Shown: positions 26,350-35,662 of the stretch, in pieces
How the letters are laid out: every line of letters starts with the position of its first letter
Position numbering within the stretch: the stretch's first letter is position 1
Assembly (NCBI GenBank): GCA_903838675.1
Contig: CAILZI010000126.1
Span: forward strand, 62,001-126,000
Source of the DNA: an uncultured Verrucomicrobiota bacterium
Lineage (GTDB): Bacteria; Verrucomicrobiota; Verrucomicrobiia; Verrucomicrobiales; Verrucomicrobiaceae
Length of the DNA stretch: 64,000 nt
Reading direction: 5' to 3'
Position numbers and translations under genes: made by a program
Notes under the pieces: generated by a model
What the model was told of the DNA's origin: nothing
What the model saw: the letters and a program-made list of their open reading frames with translations, nothing else
Database searches by the model: none

Positions 26350-28050
26350 ATGCTTCACCCAAACTTGCACCCTGGCAATGCGCTGCGAACCCATCGTTGG
26401 CGCATGCTGCTGTACTCATGGGCCTGGTGCATCCTGGTGCTGCACAGCATGTGGAGCGCGGAGCCCCAGGCACAAACAGCCGTGGAACTTCTAATCGACG
26501 GCCAGCCTTTTTCGATGAGTCCGGGGGTGGCTCGCGTTCCAGCTTCTCACCGGTCGGTGAGCTTGCGGCTTGGGAAATCTGCCCAAGAGGACCCGGAAGG
26601 CTGCCGACGCATGCGCTTCAAGCTTGGGGAAATCGATGAGGGGTGGCGGCAGATTGCCAGCGAGATGTGTGTGCTGGTGAGGTTTGCTGATGCGAAGGGT
26701 GACCAGGTAGGACAGCGGCTGTTTCCCGTGGATGGCGCAAGCAGCGGCTGGCGCGGAACGATTGAGACTTCCACCTTCACACGACGCCGCGAGAATGTGC
26801 GAGTGCCTCCGGAAGCGGTCTCAGCCACGATGGCGGTGTCTTCCTCCGGACCTCCCACAGCCATGGGAGTGTATGTCGTTCGGAACGTGAAAATCATGAG
26901 CGGCGGGCTGAATGCAACGCGGCTCATCTATGAAACGGGACCAAGCATGGGGATGGAAGCCAAAGGCTGGGGCCGCAGTGGAACGCGGCCTTCGATGGCC
27001 AGGATCTTGCCTACCAACGAAGGGGATGCACTTTGCATTCTGGATGATGACCCAGGAGCGCATGCCGAGTGGAGCCTGTCACGTGCCGCAGCTCCTCACG
27101 TGGAGGCGGGTGAGCTGCTCACGGTGGAATGGTCAGAGATGCATGACATCGGCATGGGCAACCGATTTGACGTCAGTTACGGACGGCTGAATGCCGGCAG
27201 CTACACCTTCTGGAGCGAAGAACTGGATGCCACAGGCGAACCGCTCCCCCCTGCACAACGGATTGAAATCATCGTGCTGGAACCCTACTGGAAAAGCGGA
27301 TGGTTCTGGATCATCGCAGCAGCAGCCGCAGGCCTTCTGCTGTGGCTGGGGTGTCGGGCCATCATTCAGTGGCGCATCCGTAAGCACCTGGCAAGGGTGA
27401 AGCAGGAACGTATGCTGGAGCAGGAGCGCCTGCGCATCGCGCGTGATCTGCATGACGACCTTGGCGCGCGGCTGACGCACATCTCGCTGATGAGCGGACT
27501 GGCAGAGAATGATCCGGAGAGCGCCGCCTCGCGTGAGAGTTTTCAGCGCATCTCCAGCATGGCGCGCGAGCTGGTGGCGGCGCTTTACCAGACTGTCTGG
27601 ACGGTGAATCCGGAACACGACAATCTTGAGGACTTGGTGAACTACCTCTGCCAGCTCACGCAGAACTTTGCGGAATCGGCGCGAATCCGTTGCCGAATTC
27701 ATTCCTGCGAGGTGACGGATCAGCGGCTCGTGACCAGTGAAGTCCGCCACAACATCACTCTGGCCGTGAAGGAGGCGCTGAACAACGCGGTGAAGCATTC
27801 GGGAGCGACGGAGATCAGCGTGAGCATCGAGTTCAATGAAGCGCGCCTGAGCATTTCGATCACGGACAACGGCCATGGCTTTGATGCAGCCCATGCACCG
27901 CAAGGAAATGGCCTCAAGAACATGCAGCGCCGCATGGAAGCCGCGGGAGGCACGGTCAGCATCCAGAGCCAGCCTGGAGAAGGGACTGCGGTTTGCTTCG
28001 CGGTGTCGATTGCGGCAGCTCCCAAGCGTTCAAACTCTTCTACCATTTAA
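26350..28050 (+). CDS. NarL-type sensor histidine kinase (HisKA_3)
   Basis: 566 aa. An N-terminal hydrophobic segment (MLLYSWAWCILVLHSMWSAE) leads to a periplasmic region of about 270 residues with a Y_Y_Y-like beta domain at its end (NRFDVSYGRLNAGSYTFWSE). One membrane helix follows at about 317-340 (WFWIIAAAAAGLLLWLG). The cytosolic part has the HisKA_3 box RIARDLHDDLGARLTHISLM with His368 and a HATPase domain (NNAVKHSGATEIS, ITDNGHGFD, GNGLKNMQRRMEAAGG). The ligand is unknown. The regulator gene starts four bases after its stop. Confidence 0.9.
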   Translation: MLHPNLHPGNALRTHRWRMLLYSWAWCILVLHSMWSAEPQAQTAVELLIDGQPFSMSPGVARVPASHRSVSLRLGKSAQEDPEGCRRMRFKLGEIDEGWRQIASEMCVLVRFADAKGDQVGQRLFPVDGASSGWRGTIETSTFTRRRENVRVPPEAVSATMAVSSSGPPTAMGVYVVRNVKIMSGGLNATRLIYETGPSMGMEAKGWGRSGTRPSMARILPTNEGDALCILDDDPGAHAEWSLSRAAAPHVEAGELLTVEWSEMHDIGMGNRFDVSYGRLNAGSYTFWSEELDATGEPLPPAQRIEIIVLEPYWKSGWFWIIAAAAAGLLLWLGCRAIIQWRIRKHLARVKQERMLEQERLRIARDLHDDLGARLTHISLMSGLAENDPESAASRESFQRISSMARELVAALYQTVWTVNPEHDNLEDLVNYLCQLTQNFAESARIRCRIHSCEVTDQRLVTSEVRHNITLAVKEALNNAVKHSGATEISVSIEFNEARLSISITDNGHGFDAAHAPQGNGLKNMQRRMEAAGGTVSIQSQPGEGTAVCFAVSIAAAPKRSNSSTI

Positions 28051-28054
28051 GCTG

Positions 28055-28684
28055 ATGAAAGACAAGAAAACAGTCGTGATCGTGGAGGATGATGCCGGGC
28101 TGCGCGAGCAGCTCATGCTGGTGCTGAAAAGCGCCCGTGACATTGAATGCCTTTACTCGGTAAACTCAGGAGAGGAGGCCATTCGCAGAATCTCGGCGCA
28201 GCCTCCGGATGTCGTTTTGATGGACATCCAACTGCCCGGAATGTCTGGCATCGAGTGTGTGGCGGCATTGAAAAAGAAGCAGCCTGATCTGGAGTTCATC
28301 ATGCTCACAGTTTATGAAGACTCAGACCGTCTCTTCAGCGCACTTAAGGCGGGTGCCAGTGGGTATTTGATCAAGTCGGGACCGCCGGAGAAGCTGTTTG
28401 AAGCCATCCGGGATGTGCACTCCGGCGGCTCGCAATTTTCGGCTCATATCGCGCGCCGGGTGGTGCAATATTTCTGCAGCCCGGCCAAGCCAAGCGCGGA
28501 GACGAACAAGCTTTCCCCAAGAGAGCTGGAGGTGATCGAACTGCTGGCCTCGGGCTACATCTACAAGGAGATCGCGGACAAGCTGGGGATTGGCACGGAG
28601 ACAGTGCGCACTTATGTGAAAAACATCTGCACCAAACTGCAGGTAAAGAACCGCACCGAGGCGGTGGCGAAGCATTTTTCCTGA
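28055..28684 (+). CDS. NarL/FixJ-type response regulator with LuxR helix-turn-helix
   Basis: 209 aa from the ATG at 28055; the frame is open further upstream inside the kinase gene but shows no family sequence there. Receiver: VVIVEDDAGLREQL, phosphoacceptor Asp57 in VLMDIQLPGMSG, Lys in YLIKSGPPEKL. LuxR-type output domain: LSPRELEVIELLASGYIYKE and GIGTETVRTYVKNICTKL. It is the cognate partner of the kinase immediately upstream. The target may be the ThuA/cytochrome c gene 119 bases downstream (inference). Confidence 0.93.
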   Translation: MKDKKTVVIVEDDAGLREQLMLVLKSARDIECLYSVNSGEEAIRRISAQPPDVVLMDIQLPGMSGIECVAALKKKQPDLEFIMLTVYEDSDRLFSALKAGASGYLIKSGPPEKLFEAIRDVHSGGSQFSAHIARRVVQYFCSPAKPSAETNKLSPRELEVIELLASGYIYKEIADKLGIGTETVRTYVKNICTKLQVKNRTEAVAKHFS

Positions 28685-28803
28685 ACCAGAAACTCGCGAA
28701 GGGTCTCCCCGCTTTAGGGGATGCTGGAGTATTTGTGGGGTTACCGGAATGCATGCAGCGTGGTGAAGACGCACTCCTGCCGTCTCCAACCGACCTTCCT
28801 CCG

Positions 28804-31800
28804 ATGATCAAAACTTTACTGCTGCTGCCGCTGGCACTCTTTGCATGCATGCTCGCTCCCTTGGCGCATGCTGCCGCCAAGCCGATTTCCGTGCTCGTGA
28901 TCGGCGGGCAGAACAACCATGACTGGAAGGTGGGCAATGAATTCCTCATGAAGCTGCTGACCAGCTCCGGCTTCTCTGCGGTGGAGTCCAACACGCCATC
29001 CAAAGGAGCGACTGCCGAGGAATGGGCCACGTGGAATCCGCAGTTCGACAAGTACCAGTGCGTGGTGCTGGACTACAATGGCGAGATGTGGCCTGAGGCT
29101 GTGAAGACGGCCTTTGAAAAGTATGTGGCCGACGGCGGATCGGTGGCGCTCGTGCATGCAGCCAACAACAGCTTCACGGGCTGGGTGGAGTATGAAAAGA
29201 TGGCAGGCATGCTGTGGCGTCATGCCATCTACGGAGCCAGCCTTTACCTCGAAGACAATGGAGCCGTGGTTCGCGAACCGGCAGGCAAGGGCCGCCCCTG
29301 CGGCCATGGTAAGCAGTGGGAGTGGCAAGCCACCGTGCGTGACACGCAGCACCCGATCACCGCCGGCATGCCGCCAGTGTGGAAGCACGTGAAAGACGAG
29401 CTCTACCACGGGCAGCGCGGACCGGCGGAGAATGTGAACATCCTGCTCAGCGCCTTTGATGATGCCAAGTACGACGGCACCGGGAAGCATGAGCCGATCC
29501 TCTGGTGGGTGCCTTATGGCAAAGGCAAGGTGGTGACCAATTTGATGGGCCATGTGGGTGAAAACTCTGGCCCGCTGGCTTGTGTGGGATTTCAGACCAC
29601 GCTCCTGCGTTCCATCGAATGGCTGGTGAATGGGCACTGTGACACTCCGATCCCTGCGGACTTTCCCACACCTGAGCTGACCAGACGGCGCTTCCCGGGC
29701 GGGATTCCACGCGTGCCACTGCTGGATCTCACCAAAGAGGAAGCCATGGCGAAGATCAAGGTGCCGAAGGGCTACCGGCTGGAGCTTGTGGCCTCTGAGC
29801 CCGACATTGTGCATCCGGTGATGTGCACTTGGGATGGTGATGGGCGCATGTATGTCGCGGAGATGCGGACGTACATGCATGATGTGAAGGCCACGGGTGA
29901 GAACGATCCGCTTTCGCGAGTGAGCCGCCTGAGCGACAGCGATGGAGATGGCATCATGGACAAGACCACCGTCTTTGCCGACGGGCTGGTGCTGCCGCGC
30001 ATGGTGCTGCCGCTGGATGACCGGGTGATCATCGCAGAGACTTACACGGGGAAGTTCCTCACCTATCGAGACAGCAACGGCGACGGCATCGCGGATGAGA
30101 AAAAGGATTTTTATAACGGTGAGCCGACCAAGAACAATCTGGAACACCAGGACACGGCCCTGCAATGGGGAATCGACAACTATCTTTATAGCGGCAATCT
30201 CTCGCGCCGCTTCCGTGTTACAGCCAATGGCAGCCGTATGGAGCCAAGCCAGATCTTTGGACGCACGTCCCAATGGGGACTGGCCATGGATGATGAAGGA
30301 CGATTCTTCTGCTCGGCTGCCGGTGGGGAGAATCCCGCCTTTGGGTTTCAGCAGTTTCCAACCTACGGCAGTCTGACGCTGCCTGATGAAACTGAGCCGG
30401 GATTTGCGGAGACTTTTCCTGGTGTGCAGAGCTTCGACACGCAAAGCGGGCTCACGCGCATTCACAACACCAAGGGCACGCTGAATCATTTCACCGCCTG
30501 CTGTGGGCAATCCATCTTCCGTGGCAAGGGTGAGATGCAGGGAGACTACATCCTGCCGGAGCCCGTGGGCCGCATGATCCGCCGAGCCAAGGTCAACAAT
30601 GTGGAAGGCAAGCGCGTGCTGGCGAATGCGACGCCGGGCGATGAATTCATCACCTCCACGGATATGACCTTCCGCCCCATCTGGACGGCGACGGGACCTG
30701 ATGGGTGCCTTTACATCGTGGACCTGCATCATGGGATTGTGCAAGAAAGCGCCTGGGTCCCTGCAGGCGGATACCTGTACACCGCCGTCCTCAACGAAGG
30801 CTATGACAATTATGTGGGCCACGGCCGCATCTACCGTCTCGTGCATGAGAGCTACAAACCCGGCGCGCAGCCGCGCATGCTGCAGGAGACACCGGCGCAA
30901 CTGGTGCAGCACCTGTCGCACGCGAACGGCTGGTGGCGCGATACCGCGCAAAAGCTCATCGTGCTGAAGGACGACAAGGGCGTGGTGCCTGCACTCATGG
31001 AACTCGCGCGTAAAGGAGATGCCCCGCTGGGCCGCATGCATGCGCTGTGGACGCTGGATGGACTGGGTGCGACAGACCGGCAGTTGATCATGGAAGCATT
31101 CAGCGACGGCGACGAGCGGGTGCGCGCCGCAGCGCTGCGCATCAGCGAATCCTATTTGAAACAGTCCGACAAAGAGGTGGTGGCCAAACTGGAACCGCTG
31201 CTGAAAGACCGCTCTCCAGATGTGGTGGTGCAGGCGGTGAATTCCCTGCGCTACATGCCGAACAAGAGCGGACACGTGGCCATTCAGGCGGCAGCAACAG
31301 CTCACCCATGGAATGAAATCATCACTGCATCCGCACGGCAGAGTCTGCAGTTTGACCCGGCGAAACCCAGCGGCATCGGCGTCGCGATTGATGCCGTGGG
31401 CATGAAGCTGATGCGCAAGGGCAGCGATCATTACGCGCAGCTCTGCATTGCCTGCCACGGACCGGATGGCAAAGGCATCGTGAGCTCTGACAAGATCAAC
31501 CTGGCCCCGTCGCTTGCGGGTTCGCCGCGAGTGATTGGCAGCCCGGATGCGGCGGTACGCATCGTGCTCCACGGCCTCATGGGTGAAGTGGATGGCAAGA
31601 CCTATGCCGGTGCCATGGTGCCGATGAAGGCCAATGACGACCAATGGGTGGCTGAAGTGCTGACCTTTATCCGCAACAGCTTTGGCAACAGCGCGCCAGC
31701 CATCATTCCAGCCGAGGTCGCAGCAATCCGCGCTGCGAGTGAACGCAACGAGCCCTACAGCCTCGCTGAGCTTGCGCCGTTTCTGGCAGTGACTCGCGAT

Positions 31801-32205
31801 GCGATGAGCACCTGGGCATTCAGTGCTTCCCATAAGGACAACGAAACCAAGAGGGCCTGGGATGGCGAAGCGAAGTCCCGCTGGTCCTCGGGCACCGCGC
31901 AGCGACCTGGCATGTGGTTCCAGTTCGACATGCGCAAGCCGCTGCAGCTGACCCGTGTGACTCTAGATTCGCTGGCCTCCAAAGATGACTACCCTCGGAT
32001 CTATGAGGTCAGAGTGAGTGATGATGGCGAGAAGTGGTCCGAGCCTGTCGTGTCGGGCAAGGGAGCCGCGATGACGTCCATCCATTTCCCGCCGCAAACC
32101 CATGCCCGCTTTGTCCGCATCACGCAGACGGGTTCTGACAAGGGCTGCTTCTGGTCATTCAATGAACTGGCGGTCTATGGGACGGCGGAGAGCAAAGCCA
32201 AATAG
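28804..32205 (+). CDS. Large secreted ThuA/PVC-type/HEAT/cytochrome c/discoidin-like protein
   Basis: 1133 aa from the ATG at 28804 (signal peptide MIKTLLLLPLALFACMLAPL). Domains in order: ThuA-like fold, residues 27-290 (ISVLVIGGQNNHDWKVGNEF); PVC-type beta-propeller domain from about 318 (VPKGYRLELVASEPDIVHPV); HEAT-like repeats about 700-850 (DGDERVRAAALRISESYL); a class I cytochrome c with one CIACH haem site (Cys881, Cys884, His885); a C-terminal F5/8-type carbohydrate-binding-like domain (MWFQFDMRKPLQLTRVTLDS). Such fusions are frequent in Planctomycetota and Verrucomicrobiota and are thought to be periplasmic sugar dehydrogenase-type enzymes that pass electrons to the fused haem. The actual substrate is unknown. 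Confidence 0.88.
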   Translation: MIKTLLLLPLALFACMLAPLAHAAAKPISVLVIGGQNNHDWKVGNEFLMKLLTSSGFSAVESNTPSKGATAEEWATWNPQFDKYQCVVLDYNGEMWPEAVKTAFEKYVADGGSVALVHAANNSFTGWVEYEKMAGMLWRHAIYGASLYLEDNGAVVREPAGKGRPCGHGKQWEWQATVRDTQHPITAGMPPVWKHVKDELYHGQRGPAENVNILLSAFDDAKYDGTGKHEPILWWVPYGKGKVVTNLMGHVGENSGPLACVGFQTTLLRSIEWLVNGHCDTPIPADFPTPELTRRRFPGGIPRVPLLDLTKEEAMAKIKVPKGYRLELVASEPDIVHPVMCTWDGDGRMYVAEMRTYMHDVKATGENDPLSRVSRLSDSDGDGIMDKTTVFADGLVLPRMVLPLDDRVIIAETYTGKFLTYRDSNGDGIADEKKDFYNGEPTKNNLEHQDTALQWGIDNYLYSGNLSRRFRVTANGSRMEPSQIFGRTSQWGLAMDDEGRFFCSAAGGENPAFGFQQFPTYGSLTLPDETEPGFAETFPGVQSFDTQSGLTRIHNTKGTLNHFTACCGQSIFRGKGEMQGDYILPEPVGRMIRRAKVNNVEGKRVLANATPGDEFITSTDMTFRPIWTATGPDGCLYIVDLHHGIVQESAWVPAGGYLYTAVLNEGYDNYVGHGRIYRLVHESYKPGAQPRMLQETPAQLVQHLSHANGWWRDTAQKLIVLKDDKGVVPALMELARKGDAPLGRMHALWTLDGLGATDRQLIMEAFSDGDERVRAAALRISESYLKQSDKEVVAKLEPLLKDRSPDVVVQAVNSLRYMPNKSGHVAIQAAATAHPWNEIITASARQSLQFDPAKPSGIGVAIDAVGMKLMRKGSDHYAQLCIACHGPDGKGIVSSDKINLAPSLAGSPRVIGSPDAAVRIVLHGLMGEVDGKTYAGAMVPMKANDDQWVAEVLTFIRNSFGNSAPAIIPAEVAAIRAASERNEPYSLAELAPFLAVTRDAMSTWAFSASHKDNETKRAWDGEAKSRWSSGTAQRPGMWFQFDMRKPLQLTRVTLDSLASKDDYPRIYEVRVSDDGEKWSEPVVSGKGAAMTSIHFPPQTHARFVRITQTGSDKGCFWSFNELAVYGTAESKAK

Positions 32206-32284
32206 CGCGGCGAAGCGGTGGCGGGAAAACTCATCCTTCTCTAGACGTCAGACAAGGCCGTCTGTGCGGGACTGTTCAGCAGAA

Positions 32285-33844
32285 TCACGCCGTCATGCGC
32301 GCCAACACTGCATCATCAACCGGCTTGCAGGAGCGATAGCCATCGCCGTGCTCAGGCAGCTCGGCGAGAAAAGAACAGCGAGCTTCGCCTGTTTGGAAAT
32401 CCAGCCCGATCAAGGCACGACCGATGCGCTCGCCGGACTGGCGATAATTGAAATAGCAGAGGCTGGCGCGATCGCGTATGAGGCGGGAGAGGAAGTCGTG
32501 CAAGGCACCGGAGCGCTCATAGAAGTCGAGACGGAGGAAGACGGGATGGCGGAGCAGATCTCCACGCAAGGGAATGGCGCGGAAGGCGACGTCCACGGCT
32601 CCGGTGAGGTCTTCCCATGGATAGCCGCCTGCCGCGAGTCGTGAGGGCAGCGCGACCAGTTTTTCGGCATTTTCTGAATTCACGGTGAAGACCGGCCATG
32701 CCTGATCTGTGCGGTGAAGGCCGTATTGGAAGTCGGCGATGTTGAGGCCCTCAAAGCAGGAATCCAGCAGGGCAAGCATGGCACCGGGACGCTCAGGAAT
32801 CTGAACACGCAACGCGCGTGAGGCAGTGTTGCTGGAGCCTTCGGACTGGGCGATGAGGCCGAGCTGGAGGAAGTCGATGTTGGCTCCGGTGATGACGATG
32901 AGAACCTTTTTGCCTGCGAGTGCGGCGCGGTCTTTGAGCACTGCGGCGAGACCCATCGCGCCGGATGGTTCTGAAATGCAGCGCAGTGTCTCCCACAGCA
33001 GGCGGATGGCGGCGCTGACCTCGGCATTGGTGATGGTGGCTACTCGATCTAGAGACTCCTGACAGATACCGAAGGGCAGTGTGCCTGCTTTGCGAACAGC
33101 GGTGCCATCGCAGAAGATGTCGAGGTCGTGCAGCTCGACGGGTTTTTCTGCGGCGAGCGCGGCTTTCATGGAGGCCTGGCCCACACCTTCAACACCGACG
33201 GCTTCCATGTTCGGCCAGTACGTTTTGAGCCAGCAGGAAACCGCCGAAGCCATGCCACCGCCGCCGATTTGCAGGTAGGCGGCATCGAACGGACCATGCC
33301 CGGAGAGCACCACTTCGTCTGCCAGGGTGCCCTGCCCGGCCATGACCTTGAGGTCATCATAGGCATGCACGTACGTCGCGCCGCTGCTGCGTTCATCTTC
33401 GCGTGCAGAGGTCACGGCTTCATCGTAGCTGTCCCCTGCGAGCATGATGCGGACGAATTCGCCACCATGATGCAGCACGGCGTTTTGTTTCACCTTGGGC
33501 GTGGAGCGCGGCATGTAGATGCGTGCGTGAATGCCGAGGGTTTTGGCAGCAAGAGCCACGCCCTGAGCGTGATTGCCAGCGGATGCGGTGACGACACCTT
33601 TGGCACGCTGCTCGGGCGTGAGCTCGGTCATGGCATTGCAGGCACCGCGCCATTTGTAGCATTTCACGGGAGAGAGGTCTTCGCGCTTCACCCAGATCTC
33701 TGGTCCGGGCTCGGAACCGGGCAGGATGAGACACTCCATGGGCGTGGGCTGGCCGAAGCGATAGACCCGCTCGCGGGCAAACAAAATTTCCTGCCGCAAG
33801 CGGCGATCCAGAGGCAAATTTTCGCGTTCCATTCTTGGCGGCAT
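32285..33844 (-). CDS. ilvA: Threonine ammonia-lyase (biosynthetic threonine dehydratase)
   Basis: 519 aa, close to biosynthetic IlvA length. The PLP region reads WVKREDLSPVKCYKWRGACN (Schiff-base Lys in YKWRGA). ASAGNHAQGVALAA binds the substrate, and a serine/glycine-rich phosphate loop reads IGGGGMASAVS. Two C-terminal ACT-like regulatory regions follow (RVQIPERPGAMLALLDSCFE; FLRLDFYERSGALHDFLSRL), as in isoleucine-inhibited enzymes. It deaminates threonine to 2-oxobutanoate for isoleucine synthesis. The starts at 33844 and 33832 are both possible. Confidence 0.92.
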   Translation of the reverse strand: MPPRMERENLPLDRRLRQEILFARERVYRFGQPTPMECLILPGSEPGPEIWVKREDLSPVKCYKWRGACNAMTELTPEQRAKGVVTASAGNHAQGVALAAKTLGIHARIYMPRSTPKVKQNAVLHHGGEFVRIMLAGDSYDEAVTSAREDERSSGATYVHAYDDLKVMAGQGTLADEVVLSGHGPFDAAYLQIGGGGMASAVSCWLKTYWPNMEAVGVEGVGQASMKAALAAEKPVELHDLDIFCDGTAVRKAGTLPFGICQESLDRVATITNAEVSAAIRLLWETLRCISEPSGAMGLAAVLKDRAALAGKKVLIVITGANIDFLQLGLIAQSEGSSNTASRALRVQIPERPGAMLALLDSCFEGLNIADFQYGLHRTDQAWPVFTVNSENAEKLVALPSRLAAGGYPWEDLTGAVDVAFRAIPLRGDLLRHPVFLRLDFYERSGALHDFLSRLIRDRASLCYFNYRQSGERIGRALIGLDFQTGEARCSFLAELPEHGDGYRSCKPVDDAVLARMTA

Positions 33845-33927
33845 ACATTCCCGCCCCTAGTGCATCAGCAAGAGGTTTCCGCTTCAGGTGGTGCACAGAA
33901 ATTCTAAGCTACACAGGCAGGGGTAAC

Positions 33928-35568
33928 TCATGCAGACTGACCTACGGCAAGATCGAGAAAGACTACCACCACTGGATTTCCAGTCTGCATTGTAACCTCA
34001 AGGCTGTTTTTGCCTTCGCGCAGCAGCTTGGTGGGGATGATCCATGCACGGAATTCCTCTGGTTTGCCAAGCAGCGATGGATACGGCACAGGGAAAGGCT
34101 CGGAGACATCGTGTGTCGGATTCAGCAATTCGCCGTTGAATATGGCTGTCCATTCGCCATTCCCGAGTGGCTTGTCGACTTGAATGCGGAGACGTGCTTC
34201 ATGCTTCCAGCCTCCGGTAGGCGGGGCGAGATCGAAGTTGAATATCGCGGACTTGCCAGGCTCGTACTTGTGAGGTACGGGCAACGGCTTCATGCCGGGT
34301 GCGCGCCAGCCTTGGGCGATGAACCAGTGCTGAGGCTCCTGTGCGAGTGCCGTGGGATCGCGCATGGCTTTGAGGGCCTCAAACGGCGGCTCGCCAAAGA
34401 CGCCGCGCCCTTCGCCCTGACCGTGCTGGCGATAGTAAGCAAAATTAAAGAGGCTGAGGCCATCTGCGCCGCGTTCATAGGCGAGGTGGGCGGAGGTGTG
34501 CAGGTGCTCGCGGGTGGCGCGGCGGAAGGGAAATACGTCGTAGCCTTTTGCGACTTTGTCCCCCTTCCAAATGGTGTGGCAGAGTTCAAAGTAGAGTGCG
34601 GCGCCCTGCGTCTGGGTGCGTATCGCTGCAAGATCGTGCTGCTGCGTGGTGAAGTAGTGCTCGGAGGCATTTACCATGTCGAGCCCGGCGGCGACGAGTG
34701 CTTTCAAATCGAGGCCGAGAACATCCAATGCGGGCAGGTGGCAGGGCACTCGGGCACACAGCCAGCGCCGCTTGCCATTGCGGGCGGTTTGATCAAGCAG
34801 CGCCCGCACTTCGCGAACGAAGCCGGTCATGATGGCGTGGCGCTGCTCCAGAAGTGTTTCTTCCAGACGGAAGTAGCCGTAGAAGCGCAGAAAATCGAGC
34901 TCCAGGCCGTCGATGTCGTAATTCTCACACAGGTCGCGAATGAGCGCGAACTTCTGCGCCCGCACTTCTGGCACGGCCCAATTTTGGATGAGATCGGCTC
35001 CGCGCAGCGAACCGGGCTTGAGGCGGTATTCGGGGTGCTCGACGTAATATTTTGTGACGCTCATGCCGATGCTGCCGCCGGGTTTGTCACCGGGTTTGGG
35101 ATCGCTGAACTCTTTGTTATGGGCGTCGTTCATGCGAAAGGAGATGAACGCGGCCTGCTGGCGCTGACGACAGCGGTCAATGAAGACCTGAACGACATCG
35201 CCTCCATCCAGAACAAACTGGCCGAAGGGATCGGGCTTCTGGCCGTAACGCTGTTTGATCCAGGCGTAGTGCTCCGCCAGTGGGAGCACCTTGCTGGGCC
35301 ACATGGGCACCATGCCAAGGCCAGGCTGCAGCATGTGCGCGTCCACGAGTCCTGTTACTTCATCCACTGTGGCTTCGAGCATCTCCTTGCGAAACGGTTC
35401 CCTTTCCTTGTGGAACGGGCTGATGCATGAGGTGATGTTTGTGGTGTCGTTGCTGTAGAGCACCTTTGGCGGTGTGCGTGAAGGGCCCTCTGCGTGCGCG
35501 AGCCATGGCAAGGCTGCGGCAGCCTTGATGAACTGGCGTCTCGTTGCGCCTCTTGAGTCAACAATCAT
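33928..35568 (-). CDS. Tat-exported glycoside-hydrolase-like TIM-barrel protein
   Basis: 546 aa from the ATG at 35568; the frame opens 16 codons earlier. The N-terminus carries a twin-arginine signal (ATRRQFIKAAAALPWLAHAE). The body looks like a TIM barrel of the GHL10-type hypothetical glycosidases: YDIDGLELDFLRFYGYF is the conserved acidic strand, and WLCARVPCHLPALDVLGLDL and ADGLSLFNFAYYRQHG follow. A C-terminal beta domain (EARLRIQVDKPLGNGEWTAI) may bind carbohydrate. Substrate and activity unknown. The family is abundant in polysaccharide-degrading Verrucomicrobiota (recalled). Confidence 0.7.
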   Translation of the reverse strand: MIVDSRGATRRQFIKAAAALPWLAHAEGPSRTPPKVLYSNDTTNITSCISPFHKEREPFRKEMLEATVDEVTGLVDAHMLQPGLGMVPMWPSKVLPLAEHYAWIKQRYGQKPDPFGQFVLDGGDVVQVFIDRCRQRQQAAFISFRMNDAHNKEFSDPKPGDKPGGSIGMSVTKYYVEHPEYRLKPGSLRGADLIQNWAVPEVRAQKFALIRDLCENYDIDGLELDFLRFYGYFRLEETLLEQRHAIMTGFVREVRALLDQTARNGKRRWLCARVPCHLPALDVLGLDLKALVAAGLDMVNASEHYFTTQQHDLAAIRTQTQGAALYFELCHTIWKGDKVAKGYDVFPFRRATREHLHTSAHLAYERGADGLSLFNFAYYRQHGQGEGRGVFGEPPFEALKAMRDPTALAQEPQHWFIAQGWRAPGMKPLPVPHKYEPGKSAIFNFDLAPPTGGWKHEARLRIQVDKPLGNGEWTAIFNGELLNPTHDVSEPFPVPYPSLLGKPEEFRAWIIPTKLLREGKNSLEVTMQTGNPVVVVFLDLAVGQSA

Positions 35569-35662
35569 TTGCTCAGCAGGGTGGATGTGGTTCAGGCTGG
35601 CCTCAGCTGTAGACAATCAGAGTGTCTCCGTTTGCATCGCCAACAAAAAATGCAGCCAGTTT

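Noticed and set aside
28706-28722. Short TCCCC/GGGGA hairpin after the NarL-type regulator as a terminator
   Set aside because: Only five base pairs and no U-run; too weak to call.
28816-31833. A 1005-aa open frame on the minus strand
   Set aside because: It is wholly antisense to the ThuA/cytochrome c gene, is His/Arg-rich with no domain, and results from codon bias in high-GC DNA.
33835-35430. A 531-aa open frame on the plus strand
   Set aside because: Antisense to the Tat-exported glycosidase-like gene, which has a signal peptide and a coherent barrel.
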